Positions 51,693 through 64,000 of a DNA stretch of 64,000 nt are shown here, in pieces. Source of the stretch: Camarhynchus parvulus. Its lineage: Eukaryota; Chordata; Aves; Passeriformes; Thraupidae. Location of the stretch: NCBI RefSeq assembly GCF_901933205.1, contig NC_044584.1, forward strand, positions 14,487,001 to 14,551,000. Direction: 5' to 3'. The notes beneath the pieces are model-generated. The model saw only the letters and a list, made by a program, of their open reading frames with translations. It was not told the origin of the DNA and did no database searches. Every line of letters begins with the position of its first letter. Position 1 is the stretch's first letter. A program made the translations under genes and the position numbers.

Positions 51693-54600
51693 AGATTATG
51701 TTAACTTGGAAAAACCACCACAAATTATGTAAAAGCACTTACCAGAACCACGTGGACCTTCAGACAGGCTGTTCTCAGCACAGGGAGAAGCTTCTTGGGT
51801 ATGGTCACACACGGGAGGAAGAAAACCAGATGCAGACAAGGCTCATGGGTCAATCAGGAAAGATCAAGTTAACCTGGAAACTTACTCTGAAGGAACTCTT
51901 AGGTCTTGTGTTGAAGGGATTGAAGACCTAGTTATTGGGATTTAAATATGTTGAACCCATTTTTCTGGAAAATTTCTACACAGGACAGATGAACTGCTCA
52001 TATTTTGGGATATGCATCTAGGCCTAAGGAATTCTGAATTCTGGCAAGACTACTTCAGAAGCTGTTATAGGGCAAGCAGTTGCAGACAAATCAGGTTTTA
52101 ATTAATAATCTCAGACTCCAAATGAGCTGAATTCCTGCACTGTCATCTGGAAGCACACAAGGCTCTGCAGCTACAACACTCAGTGTATCTTCAGCACATT
52201 CCTGCTCTGGAAACCACAATCACTTAAATCAAAGACTTTAAAATTCCTTTTAGCAGCAAGACACACATCTTCAGTGATTCACATTAAGGACAACAGTTTC
52301 TTCAGGGAGAGGAAAAAAGCCTGCCTACCCCATGGGAGATCACAGATGCTCTTTCACAGGAAGTAATTTAAATGTAGCCAGGAAAAAAATCAGGTTTCAC
52401 TGAGTGAGCTTTTTCAGCAGAAAAGCTTAGAGATGAAAGCAAAAATACAAATTATAGTTCCCTCAGTAGAATAAACAGTAGGATTACTGGCAGGGCATTC
52501 AATGCAAGTCTCTAGAAGATGGTTCCCCTCAGCTGAGTTTAGTCACCTCTAAGCATAAACCATGTATTGCTTTTTGTTGGGGCTTTCAGAGAGAATAGGA
52601 AAACAGGCATTAGAACTCTTTTGTTGAAGCCAGCATTAGTTATCTTCAGCTGTACTCTATGAAATAGATATAGCAATATCACTCTTGCAAACTTATGGCA
52701 AAGCTGTCTCCCCAGAGCTTTGAAATATACTCAAAAAAGCACAGCAGGTGTTTTTTTAAAAACAGCCATAAGACTGGCCTAAAGCATACCAAAGATGCAC
52801 AGATTTTTGTGGTTTGAAAGTGATGTAGAGACCATAATCTTGCAGAGTGGTAACACTAGAGACCATGAGTTATTAATTACATGAGATCAAGTAATTACTC
52901 ACTTCAACAGCAGAATTTGGTATTTTCTCCCCATCTTGATCTCTATACATATTATAGATGGTACTCAAGGAATTCAAAACAAGAAAGCTAGGTTTGAACA
53001 GCAATATAAAAATGGACATGCCCAGGAAAAGAACAAACTAACCTCTGGACTGGGCAGCACTGGCCTGTTCTGTGAGCACAGGTACACAGGGCTGCACGGG
53101 CAGGAGCTGGACGTGGCCCTCTCAGAACTCCAGTAGAAACAGAACAAGGTCCTGAGCATACCTACTTTAAATGCAAACATTTTGTATCCTGTGCTTTGAT
53201 GTTTTATAAAAAACACACCAGGCGTTCAAGGTACCAAAAAAAATTCCTGTGGCTTGAGTTTCAGAGTTGGAAAAGCATTGTGAGTTTTTCTAACATGAAA
53301 CATTGTTACACCATGACAACACCAACAGGGACCCCAGGATTGCCCTTCATGCCCGGCTTGCTGTTCTGTAGCACCCAGAGACAATCTCACCCTAAAATAA
53401 ATCTGATAGAACAGTGAGATATTACAAAGCATGATTAATTTAACAGTATTTATGTGCTGTTTTAACCAGCTGATCAATGCATTTAATACTGAACTGTAAG
53501 ATTTTCTACAAGGCAGTGTCTGCCCAAAGGGCTCACAGCAGACTCCAAGGAGATCCTGGTACCTTGTGTGCTCCCCCTCTCACATCCCTGTGGCCAATGA
53601 ACAGTCCTGGTGTTCCACAGTCCTGGTCCCTGCTGGGACAGCAGCACCACCAGCCCAAGTCTCACGGGAAATGTTGCAGTCTCACTACCCACTGAGGAAC
53701 ATCTGGCTTCCATCTCTTTTACAAGAACCCCCAGAGGCAGGTGACGCTTGCCGGTTGCACAGGAGGGACCCTGGTTGGTTTATTCACTACAGCCCATGTG
53801 TGTGTGTTACCCTTTTGGACAGTCTGAGAGGGGCCCAGTGGAGCAGGGCAGCAGACAGCACCGCTGCTGACTCAGGGCTCTGGGGGAACTGCCCAGGCTC
53901 CATCTCTCCCCAGAAGCCCCCTGCTCACACAAGGAGTGCCAGGGCCCTGCCCTTGCACAACCAGAGGCTCTGGCAGGAGCACCCACAGGGCCCTGTGGCC
54001 ACCCCACACAGCCACATCAGCCCCACCTGGGCCAGAGAGCCCCACAGAACACACCAGGCCTGCATTCCTCATCTCTGCCAAAGGATTACTTAGCTCCAGG
54101 CTAATAATTGAAAGATGCTGGGATTTAGAAGCCATTTAAGAATCTTTCTAAATTCCTGTTGGAACATTTCGGTGGCTAAGTAAGTGAAAAAATGTTAACG
54201 TTAATTAAAAAGATACTTTTTAAACTTGAAAGCCTCTATGAAATAAAGCTTTCCTTCATAATGGAATTCTAAAACCTGCTGATAAAGCAAGTGGGAAATA
54301 GTTTGCAGGTTTAGGGACACTCACATGAAGCAGGAAATGCTGCTAATTAAAGCACCTGATTTCACTTAAGTCCAAAGAGTCTGTTGCAAAAGACTGGAAA
54401 GCTCTACTATTGAAGTCAACACCACTTAACTTCCTAAACTATGCCACTTAAATCTCTTTAAGATGCTTCTTTTAAGTATTAGTGATGCTGAAGTCTGCAG
54501 AACATCTTGAACAGATGTAGTACACCCCAATTTTCTGTACCATCATTAGTCCAAAGGAGACAAAACAAAACCCTGTGTGTAAGCTACACCAAAGTGCATT

Positions 54601-54840
54601 GAAGGGAAGTCCTGATCTGCACAACCAAGGCAGCCTGTCAGCTCACACTAATCACATCTTGTCTGGCATTATTGGACTGTATTATTCAGAAACTTCAAAG
54701 AATTACGAAGCAGCCTGATTAGTTGTATTTTTTTTTATTAGGTTTATTATGACTTAGAGTTTCTATTACTCCAGCTGGGTAAACCACATTTGAAAGTAAG
54801 TTTAACTGCAGGACTTCAATTTCAACCAAAATCATTTTTG
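51693..54840. other. Non-coding stretch, probable intergenic edge
   Basis: No recognised exon. The 175-codon plus frame at 53566-54093 is the longest here. It lies in a GC-richer patch, overlaps long minus-strand frames and shows no domain. AATAAA signals on the minus strand at 54748-54743 and 54739-54734 may mark the extreme 3' end of the minus-strand gene to the right. Confidence 0.55.
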
Positions 54841-54852
54841 CATGACTTTATT
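54734..54852 (-). terminator. Cluster of three minus-strand AATAAA signals
   Basis: TTTATT on the plus strand at 54847-54852, 54743-54748 and 54734-54739 gives three AATAAA hexamers on the minus strand. The first is followed 20-30 bases downstream by a T/G-rich stretch (TGATTTTGGTTG), which fits a polyadenylation downstream element. This cluster is a plausible distal 3' end for the gene whose coding exon ends at 57892. Confidence 0.45.
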
Positions 54853-54887
54853 GTAATATAGATTTCAATTGAACATTTAAAACTTAC

Positions 54888-54994
54888 TTCATTAATAAGC
54901 AAGCCAAGCTCAGTAGCTTCAGTGCAGGATGTACTTTATGTAACTGCCGCACATTCAGGTTAGATTGGATGTACACGGAGAAGAGACCGGGCAA
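54888..54994 (-). other. Candidate exon (internal or alternative terminal)
   Basis: On the minus strand a pyrimidine-rich tract (TTTCTCCTCTGACTTGTGCAG) ends directly before 54994. Directly after 54888 stands GTAAGT, a consensus donor. The 107 bp between is open in one frame for 35 codons (Leu-Pro-Gly-Leu-Phe-Ser at the start), while the other two frames are stopped. An in-frame TGA lies just upstream of the acceptor, as expected for an exon. If the donor is skipped, the frame ends at TAA (54886-54884) and AATAAA follows 32 bases later, so it could also be an alternative last exon. It contains three CpGs in AT-rich surroundings. The peptide is not one I recognise. A chance match to splice consensus is quite possible. 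Confidence 0.3.
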
Positions 54995-57891
54995 CTGCAC
55001 AAGTCAGAGGAGAAAGTAAGCAAAAGTAAGCACCATTTGTACCAAACTAAACAGTTCTCCAGTCAGCGTTCCCTACTGAAAACCAACTCACTTCTGGCTC
55101 CAGGAGCTACAGTTTGGATATAGCTGAAAGCTATTTCCAGAACATCAGTTTTCTACACTGGCAGAAGAAATAGTCTTCAAAGCAACAGGTACTAGACTTC
55201 TTTTTATTTTTTTTTTCAGAGACAACCTGTTCTCCTGTGTTTATCAGGTGAATACATGCATTTTTGATCACTCTGGCAGAGGTCAAAGAGCAAACAACAG
55301 TTGGGGCTAAATGAAAAACAATCAAAAGTTGCCAAATATTTAAGGTACAAGCAGAAAAAAAACATTAATGCAACCAGTTTAATATCAAAGTCTGCTTTCT
55401 TTCAAAGAAAAATGGCACAAATTAATTAAGAAGCCAGACAAATTTAGTTTTAGATGGTAATAGACTGAATTAATGCTTCAGAGCATCAACAAGATTTATT
55501 TCATGGCAAGAAAGGGGAGAAGTAATTTGAACAGGCTCTGTATTTGGGCTAGACCAGCAGCACTGCTACAGTTCAGTCCCTGCGTGCAGGACTGATACCA
55601 GTACGATGTCATCTTTACCACATCAAGAATAAAGTGTGTTAGAAGTTGCAGAGCATAAGCATCTTACTTGTACAAGCCAGTTAAAAAATAAACAGAAGAG
55701 CTGAAGAATGGTTCTCACACCTGTCCTTTCTGTTCAGGACTCCATCTTTCTTTTAGAACAGAAAAATCCCTCTGCCAATAGTCTAATAAATACTAATGTA
55801 TATTCAGATACCATCTTCAAAATCTTTGCTGAAAATGCAGTCTCCAAAAGAAACTAGCTTTATGCAGTATTAACATCTTACATAAACTAAACCTTATGAA
55901 TTGTAGTTAATAGCAGTAACTGAAATTAATGTATACTGAGTCTTCAAGTGATGTGCAAGTTCAGCCATGTAACACAGGTGGGGGTTGGAGCAGTTCTTAG
56001 CACTTTGGACACTTCTGACAGCTGTCCATGAACTACAGAGCCTCTTGCTACAGTACTGTGCAACTACTGACATCTTCAAGGGCTCTTGGGTGTAAAGAAA
56101 TGTGATGGAAGCACCACAAGGCAAGGAAATCGGGCTCAAGTAGAGAGCCTTGAGTATCTCACACAGCATTGCTGTCTTGCCTTGACTACAGACATCGATG
56201 AGAGGGTAAAAAGGGCAAACCTACAGTGAAGTCTGCTTCAAACAGCAAAGATAATACAAAAGAGATCTGACTCTACAAGCACGTAAGCAAAAGTCTTGAA
56301 GAGCTGTGTATTAACATGGAGCTCAAGGTGCCTTAACTTCGCCAGAAACCACAATTCTTACTGGGAATCTAGCATAACTACATTTAATCCCAGGATCAAC
56401 CTATGCTTCCAGTTAAAGCATGCATACCACCTCTCTAAATACCCCTTTCCCAACATGCAGGGTTGGAGCTCTCCATTTTTCTTATTCTTCCTGTGTTGTC
56501 CCTTTCCAAGGCAGAGATTTAGAGGCCCTAAAGCCAGAGCTCTCCACCGAAGACTTCCTCCCTCTACGTATAAAAATAGTCAGGACACTCTGAGACTGAC
56601 ATCTGTCCTTCCCCATTCAGAAACAGATTTGCAGCAGATCAGTCTTGATCTCTAGTTCAGTTGTAGACTATGCTTAAGTTACGGCAGCCAGAGTTCAATC
56701 CTATGAATGTAAGCTAAACACAAAAAGAAAGCCATTTATCCTTTTTAATTCATGCTTACAGCATGTTTATCCAGAGTTTTATAATCAACTTCCAGTTTTA
56801 AATTATTTTCTTAGCACTTCACAGAACCTGCATGTCACTCCCTCCTGAAGGGGATGGCATCACAGGATCTTGTTTAAGTTAGTCCAAGTTTCCACATGTG
56901 ACCAGAAGTCTTACTTGTTAGAACACACCCCTTTTCCAACTATTCCCCACATTCCCTCTCCTCCCACCCCTCCCCAGCAATGGGCAATTACTTCACAAGA
57001 AATGTAAAATAGGATATGGGTGTACACAAAACCTACCCTTCACTAATACTGAACAGAAAAGCCTATTTTCCAATTACAGGACATTTTTCTCTAAATTTAG
57101 GTCAGCACTGGTGCAGTCTGCACTGTGTATGATTACCACAAGGATAATACCAATAAGTACATATATTTTCTCAAACTGATTTAAAAGCCTATGAAGTTAA
57201 TTGGGGAAAAGTTTAATATTGCTACTTCAGAGCACTAGAACACACAAAGTGAATCCAATAAAGATCCTTGTATTGATTCAATATTAAGTATTAATTGCAT
57301 GACCATCATAGCACCTCTTTACATTATCACACAATCACCAGAATTATCAACTGCTTTTAAAACTAAAAAGGGTACAGTCCAATATTTATAACTTGCACAC
57401 TGTTACTATACAGAAACTAGGTGCATGGTACAGTGCTGCAAAAATGGAAGCCTGCAGTTTTGACAAAGATGCCAAGTCATGTTGTAGACAATTTCAGTCA
57501 AACTGGCAATACTGTTTAAGCAAATACTCAAAGCAGGAAATAAAGGACAAAAAAAAAAAAAAATTCTATAGCCAAATAAACATCTGAAATTTCCTTTCCC
57601 TTTAATAATACAAGTAAGGTCACTTTTAGCCTTGGAACAGATACATGTTCACCTATGATGATCTTGCTAACTACTACACAATATCTGATGTCCTCTGCTA
57701 AGAATATAGTTTAAGAAAGCCGCAGTTACAAGAGGCATCTAATGTAATATCTAAAATTTCCTTTATGGCATTTATTGAATTCTTTGTCTTAAACAGTGAA
57801 TATGGAAAGATGGCCTCATGTTTCCTTTTCAATAGTACTCTGAGGATCAAGTGGCTTTCAAGCAGCATGGTGGGTTTGAAATTTTTGCAGT
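54995..57891 (-). other. Probable long 3' UTR or downstream flank
   Basis: This is AT-rich, free of CR1 and LTR sequence, and follows the stop codon at 57892 on the minus strand. Candidate polyadenylation signals (AATAAA, minus strand) lie at 57776-57771 (about 120 bases after the stop) and 55500-55495, with the cluster at 54852-54734 further on. T runs on the minus strand occur at 57563-57549. Whether the UTR is short (ending near 57.75 kb) or about 3 kb long cannot be settled from sequence alone. Confidence 0.45.
57771..57776 (-). terminator. Proximal polyadenylation signal candidate
   Basis: AATAAA on the minus strand lies about 116 bases after the stop codon, the first canonical hexamer after the coding exon. 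It would give a short 3' UTR isoform. Confidence 0.4.
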
Positions 57892-58136
57892 TTAGATCAT
57901 TCTGTTGCGTTTATGAGTTGGTGAGTCTGTAATGACATCGCCACACTGGGCTGAGGTACGCTTTCTAGTTCCACCATTGTCCAAGTGGAGTGCCATTTCT
58001 TCTGATATGAAAGTGTTCAAATCAACATCATGGAGTCCATTTCTCCTTCGACTAGCATTGGAGCCACTGCTCACGTGAGTAGGCGAGCCTGGGGTACTCG
58101 AGCGAACACTTATACTAGCCATTGCACCACTAAGAC
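57892..58136 (-). CDS. C-terminal coding exon of an unrecognised nuclear-type protein
   Basis: The minus-strand sequence has a strong acceptor: a pyrimidine tract (CTTTTTCTCTCTCTCCCCAG) ends at 58137. The exon opens with GT, completing a split codon, then Leu-Ser-Gly-Ala-Met and about 75 more residues to TAA (57894-57892). The Met at 58122 is probably internal and not the start. The tail is Ser/Thr-rich with two proline-directed sites early (STPGSP) and one late (DSPTHK), basic patches SRRR, TRKR and HKRNR, and an acidic/hydrophobic stretch between them (LHDVDLNTFISEEMALHL). This composition suggests a regulated tail with nuclear localisation signals. There is no membrane segment and no catalytic motif. 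The remaining exons must lie beyond 64,000. I do not recognise the family and assign no symbol. Confidence 0.65.
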
Positions 58137-61100
58137 CTGGGGAGAGAGAGAAAAAGGGCTTCAGTCAGACAGCACAGACAATTCAGTCCCCACGTGTGCC
58201 ACACAGGCTTGTACTCAGCCCCATTCCACCGAGACCTTAAAGACACTTCACCCTGCTATTTGTACCACTTCCAGTCCAGAGCACACCTTCTGAGCTTTCA
58301 GCCTGTGCAATAATCCAGTAGTTACCAGAAATGCTTTTTATGATGGTAAAAGTGAGCTTATACATCAGGATGTAACAGCACACTCTGGCAAACAAACTCC
58401 ATAGGCCTGACATGCTATTCAAAACAGGGCCATACTTGAGAGCAGATAATCTCAATTTAAAGGCTTCACACTGGACCAAGAGTTACACAGCCCTGCCAAG
58501 GACTTGAGTTGAACTGACCTGGTCTTGTGTCAACACCACCACCCTGCTCCCTTTCACTCCCTGAAGGAAACTGCAGCATGGCAGCAGGTCTCACACAGGT
58601 GTACACCACAACTAGTTCATAAATACAAGCTTTTATTTCATGGCTAACACTAACAGCCAACACATTAGTATTATTAAATTCAGAAATGCACTTAAAGAAC
58701 AAGCAAGGAAAACCACACGGCAATCACCCAAAATTTGTTATCAACAGTTCTGATGCAAATCACTGTCACAGGTACCCTGCAAGTACTTTGGTTTGTATTC
58801 AGATTAATAGTATTTAATTCAAACTGAAGTTTATTTATTGTAGAAAAAAGGCCATAAAAAGACAACCATGAACTTTCATACTAATTTAACCTCTGCCTTC
58901 TGTAACATGACAATTTTGCAAAAGTGAGACATTCTAAAACATAAATTTAGTAAGGACTAATACACAAAAGTCAAACTACTCTTCCCAATTTCAAATCCAG
59001 GCTGTATTTGGAGATACACAGGAGCTCAGAGATAAGACAAACATCTTTACTATCATAACTTCCAAACCTGAGTATTAGTAGAAGAGTACAGAAACATCTG
59101 GTGGCCCTAGGAAAGATAAGGATAGATCCGCATCTTTTCTAACAATAAGAACAAGGAAATGTTGAACTGTCCAGGAAGATTCCTCTCTCAGTAACCTTCA
59201 AAATCCTAGAGCTCCCTTCTCCAGTCTCAAATATTTCATAGCACTGTCCAGCCATCATAAACCTTGGTCATGCACTAATTCCCATCTCCATGTACTGTCA
59301 AATGAGCAGCCAAAAACCAACGACTGACAAGTCAATCCTAACAAAACCCAACCCAATCCTGCTGGCAGGCCAAATAGGCAACTTCAGAGGCTCTAGGAAG
59401 ATAGGATTGCCAGAACTACAATATCAGTCACCAGAAACTCAGGTAGAAGCTGAAGTCTAAAAGCCATCTGCAGCAATGGCAGGCTGATACACAAGTCAGG
59501 ATGGAGCAGCCCAACCAACTTCACTCCACTGAACATTACTGAATGATCATTTAAAGCTTCCAACTTGTAACAGCACAGGAAATACTTCACTACAGAGATC
59601 TGGCATTACACAACAACCAGTAGACACAGATGCTAATCATTGATTCTTTCTTAGGGCTTTTGCTTACAGCTCCAAGTGGTGTTCAAACAGGGCCCAGAAG
59701 CATGGTCTGAACTCCAAGAGGCACCCTGCAGATTTTATTAGTAGGAAAATCATTGCTCATTCACAATGGCAGAAAGTATTTAAACAGAAGAAGCTGTTTT
59801 AGTGTAAAGATAACTCAGAAATTAGGTTTGTGACAGTATTCCCAGGATTAAGGTCAAGATTAAATTCAAAACCATTAGGAAAATAATTTCCCATGCATCC
59901 ACCAAATAAAGTAACGCAGCTAACTTGATGACAAATGTATGAGAAAAAGCCAATTCAGATACCATATCCTGGATAAACTACTAACATACACAGTTTGGGC
60001 AGGTAACAAATCACTTCACAATTCAAAGACATCAGTAGTTTAATTTCAACTGGCATGACATACATCAGAAAAAACATTAATTCATCCTGTACATTTAAAC
60101 TGGAAAAAATCTGACAGCATACAAGTGACATTTTTTCAATCCAAACTGATTGTAGAGATTTCCCCCCACACCCCTATTCCAAGCAAAACTGCTGTGACCA
60201 CACAAGTTCAGTGTCATTACTTACACTTAAGAGTCAACAATTTACATGACTTATCAGTCATTTACTGTTATACAACTCATACCAAAGGAGCAACATAGTA
60301 ATTCATTTTATCATGACATCTTTTTACTACATCTAGTGCCCAAGTAAGGGCAGAAAAATTACTCTAAATAAACTCCAAAACTGGCCTGTGATGTCAAAAG
60401 ACATTTTTTGGCACCACTCAACAACTATGCTTTTAAGTGGAGCCTTTTCAAGTAATAAGCATTCTTTAAAATAGTTGATACAGTTAAAAGATGTATCTGT
60501 AGCACACTGCAGCATATTCTAAACCAGACTGCCAAAGTTCACAAGCAATGCCTAAAGCAGTCACTGACTTCCCAGTATTTAGGTAATGCTGAATCACTGT
60601 ACATTTAAATATAAAAACAACCTTCAGGAGATAATTAAAAGTTAAAATCTTTAAGTCAACTTAGTGTCTAAGGCAGGAGAGTAGCTTTGAATTAATTCCT
60701 AGAGATCAGAATAAAAGGCTATTGCATCACAGCATGGGCTTTGAGCTACAGGTTAATCTTGCATCTCACACGGGTATTTAGTACCAGTAAGTCATGGCTG
60801 GGTACACTGACAGACTGACAGCCTCAGCTCCTGGCAGTGAACCACATTACACAGCACTGCCCATCCATCCAGAAGGGCAAAAGTGCCAAATGAAACACTC
60901 AGATCACAGTTTGGATTTGCACATTAGGATTGGCTAATTGAGCTAACATGGAAAAGTCAAAGCAAACTCAAGATATATATTCAAATATCAAGATGCCACT
61001 ACACGGAACCAACATCTCTCAGAACAACCTGCAATGCTCAAAAAAATCCACTTTTAGTCAACAGGGAAAAGAGATAAGTTTTTCACTGGGAAGCTGTGGC

Positions 61101-64000
61101 ATGGCAGAGGAAATCTCAGAAAAACCATTTACTGTGAACTACTCTCAGTTTAAGCTTTCAGCAGACTCAGAGCTCTTCCCAAAGCATTTAAAGCAGTAAC
61201 TGACACTAGGAAGTGGTAAGATGACATGGCTGTCAGCAAACACCACTTCCCAACCTCAAATTTCTGTATTGTGATTAATATGGCCTTAATCACAGGCACA
61301 CCACTTTTGTCCATACAAAAGGACAGATTTTGTCCATACAACAGGACAGAGATCCAAAGAGCTGCTGAAGTGGCTTTATTTTTCCCACAATCTCACACCC
61401 ACCTCTGAAGTTTCCCACTCCTTTCTACCAGGGACATCTCCTTAATTCTTGGAGGACTTTAAGAAGGCCCACATGGATCTGACCCCTTTTTGAATTGGAA
61501 AGGTTTGAAGTGGAAGGCAGATCTCAAACATTTTGCAGTACCTAGTACATTTTCATTCCTGTCGTATCTTTCATCAACAAACTGACATTTCATAGACAAT
61601 GATTTTACAAAGAATTATATTTTAGAAGGTCTTACAGTACTATTAGAAGGAGCTGTGATCAATATTACTCAATTTATAACTAAGTACACTCCAAAACTAT
61701 CAGGATATTAGAATGCTTGACTGAAAATATGTTTCATGGATTACAAAATACTTAAAACTGTCAACTCAAAATTAGCAAGTTTATCACTACTGGCCTAACA
61801 AACTGTAATGCTGTTTCATCTGCACTACAATCATACCCATGTACAACTTACTCAGGTCACTATCACAGCATAATATACTGGGTAGCTACTGTTTCACATA
61901 GTACTAACTATTGTTTCTAGAAGTTTTAATCAGGAAGTATCAAAAGGAACATTCATGCTTAGGTAGTGTGACTAAAGCAGGAATTAGTTAATAACCCCAG
62001 ATAAATACAAAATGGCATGCAGAGAGATCCTTGTCACTCTTCTGTCATATTCACCCTTCCATAATACCGGCTTAAAGAGCAAGTTTTAGCAGCACATACC
62101 AATACACAATTCCATCACAGATATATATACACACAACCTTTAAATTAACCTGTGTCAGACCAATCTGAACTCTGTTCTCCCATCCCCTCTTTTACCAACT
62201 GCAGCTTCTCCACTCTGCTAAGTGCTCCTGTTTTAAACTGCACTTTAATATTCTGAGAAGCAAATATGAAAGCCTAGTGGAAATTCAGACTCTTAAGGGG
62301 CCAGGTCACACAAACTTCTATGTGCAAGTGCTCTCCCTACCCCACAGAGACCAAATCACAAATTATATACATCAACATTAAAGCTAAGGAGAAGAAGAAC
62401 TAATGCTCTCTCACTGTACTGCTGCCCTATTTTTTCCCAAATTCACCTAATTTTTGATTAAGAATGCTCAAGTCAAATGCATGTCAACATTACCTTTCCA
62501 AGCTTGCTTCTTGCCCCTCCTGAAATCACAGCATTTTCTCCCATTTTGCTGGGAGGACAGTGTGTGAAACACAGAGCACATGGCACAGTGAAGGACACAG
62601 GCTGTGCACCACCCTTGGTACAGCAGCTACAGCCAGGCACAACGTGGCTGAGCACGTGGCAGTGTTTGGGAGTCTTGTACTGTTAGCTCAGATTGATGTA
62701 ATTCTGTCATTTGAAACCCATCTCCTACAGAACTGGAAATGTCAATACACATCCAGAGAGTAGGTGAAGACACATCCATACTTTCCCTGGCTGCAATGAC
62801 ATTTCAGGGACTAATGGAAGTTAAAAACCCAACTCTGTAATTGAGATGTTGGACAATAAAGGTATTATCTACTACCACATCTTAAAACACCAAGCATTAG
62901 ACTGATGTTTCATTAAAGTTTCAGAAAACTGCACTAGCACTCAAGAGTAAAACATCATGTATTACCTTGAGATAACTACTCAGCTTTTCTAAAAGGCTTG
63001 AACTTCTTTTCAAATATTCACAGTTCAAGTCACCAGCCATGCTTTATTTCAAGGTTACCTATCAGCATGCTAACAGTGAAAAGCTGATAATAAGGGAAAA
63101 TATGTTGTTTACCAAAGTTCACTCTCTCAAGAGTAAGGTTCCAAAGCCTCCTTCTCACTAAGTAACACTCAAGATTTCAGTAACAACTGCAGAGCATAGC
63201 TGCCATGGACTTAAAAGAAAAGGGAGATCACATCTTAAACATTCTCATGCCTGATTTTTTGCCATGATAATTTTCCTTTTAGCTACTATAACAGGTTCTT
63301 CTCTGCTGTTCTGCTCTCAAGTTTTCTTGTAGTACAAAGACTTGATAATCACTATCACAAGATTAAATTCTGGGTCAATATCCTGCCCAAAGAACTGTTA
63401 ACCATCTTACAGAGACAAAATATAGGTCAGAGGTTACAGGGCTGGAGACAAAAATTCAGTTTTAAGATATTTCTTTTCAGATGAAGCATACAGTTTAAAG
63501 ACTGTATTGATGCCTAAAGGATGCTAATCTCTAATGCTTTAGTCTAGGGCATACAGCTAGAATTTTGTTTGATGTTCCAGGAAATACTGAATTATTAGCT
63601 ATTTTGTTACCACTGCTTCTGTCAAAATTTTCAGATGAGCTTAGGGGCTACATGATGAAAAAAGAGGTATTTTCCACCACCAAAGGGGAATATCAGCAAG
63701 CTGTAATGCCATGATCTTTAACATATATTAGTACCTATTTCTGAGAAGTCAATGCACCAGCTCTGCTTCCACGGAGCTTTACTTGGTGCCACAGGCTATT
63801 CATACTTTTTCCTGCTTTACTAAAAGAGGTCTTGCTGCAAGCAGCAAAGTTTTAGCATTATCCCTCAAATTCAATTCAACTCATCCACATGTTCAATAAA
63901 GAAATACTCTATTCCCATAAGGAAGCCAACCAGCACAAAACAGCCTCCCACCTTTACATGCCAGTTGGAAACTCCTCTCAAAACCTCTGTGCTGGACTGC
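58137..64000 (-). other. Intron of the minus-strand gene (partial)
   Basis: Between the acceptor at 58137 and the window end I find no further exon with both splice sites and a coherent frame. Minus-strand frames of 60-85 codons here lack flanking signals. The stretch is AT-rich, has no CR1 or LTR, and carries only a small ATAT/ACAC patch at 62120-62137. The intron is therefore at least 5.8 kb and its donor lies beyond the window. Confidence 0.5.

Noticed and set aside
53240..53400. Possible further CR1 remnant ('tcagagttggaaaag')
   Set aside because: Only one short word matches; the rest does not follow any CR1 landmark order that I can trace.
53566..54093. 175-codon plus-strand open frame
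   Set aside because: GC-rich patch with long overlapping frames on the minus strand. No recognised domain, signal peptide or splice context; composition looks like chance.

Overview
The window is vertebrate nuclear DNA and almost certainly avian, probably a songbird (Passeriformes). Two things point there. Four fragments resemble the CR1 LINE family, including the CR1 3' end that closes on ATTCTGTGATTCTG-type octamers without a poly-A tail. There is also a 372 bp solo LTR that looks like a family I recall from finch-type genomes. The species call is an inference, since no database could be searched. There are no operons, ribosome-binding sites, CRISPR arrays, tRNA or rRNA genes. Most long open frames here are chance frames in mammal-like or bird-like non-coding DNA.

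Layout. Positions 1 to about 54,840 form a long non-coding tract in which I recognise no exon of a known protein. It holds CR1 fragments near 5.1, 16.0, 40.1 and 51.6 kb, and a solo LTR with a perfect 6 bp target-site duplication at 17,344-17,727. It also holds a hairpin at 10.2 kb, an AT-cored palindrome with 19 bp arms at 25.07-25.13 kb, and several short tandem arrays (12.58, 35.05, 46.90 and 47.28 kb). A CpG-rich island of about 520 bp lies at 35.24-35.76 kb. It is the only promoter-like sequence I can defend in this tract and has no recognisable gene attached.

The right end (about 54.8-64.0 kb) appears to be the 3' end of a minus-strand gene. A terminal coding exon at 58,136-57,892 has a strong polypyrimidine/CAG acceptor. 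It encodes a Ser/Thr-rich C-terminal tail with basic patches that ends at a TAA. I could not identify the gene. Downstream on the same strand is an AT-rich, repeat-poor stretch that could be a long 3' UTR, with several AATAAA signals (57,776; 55,500; 54,852; 54,748; 54,739). Within it, 54,994-54,888 has exon-like splice signals and may be an alternative exon. From 58,137 to the window end I see only what looks like an intron.

No new multi-gene system is evident. The items most worth a second look are the orphan CpG island, the unrecognised terminal exon with its possible alternative exon, the LTR with its paired inverted CCAAT boxes, and the AT-cored palindrome.
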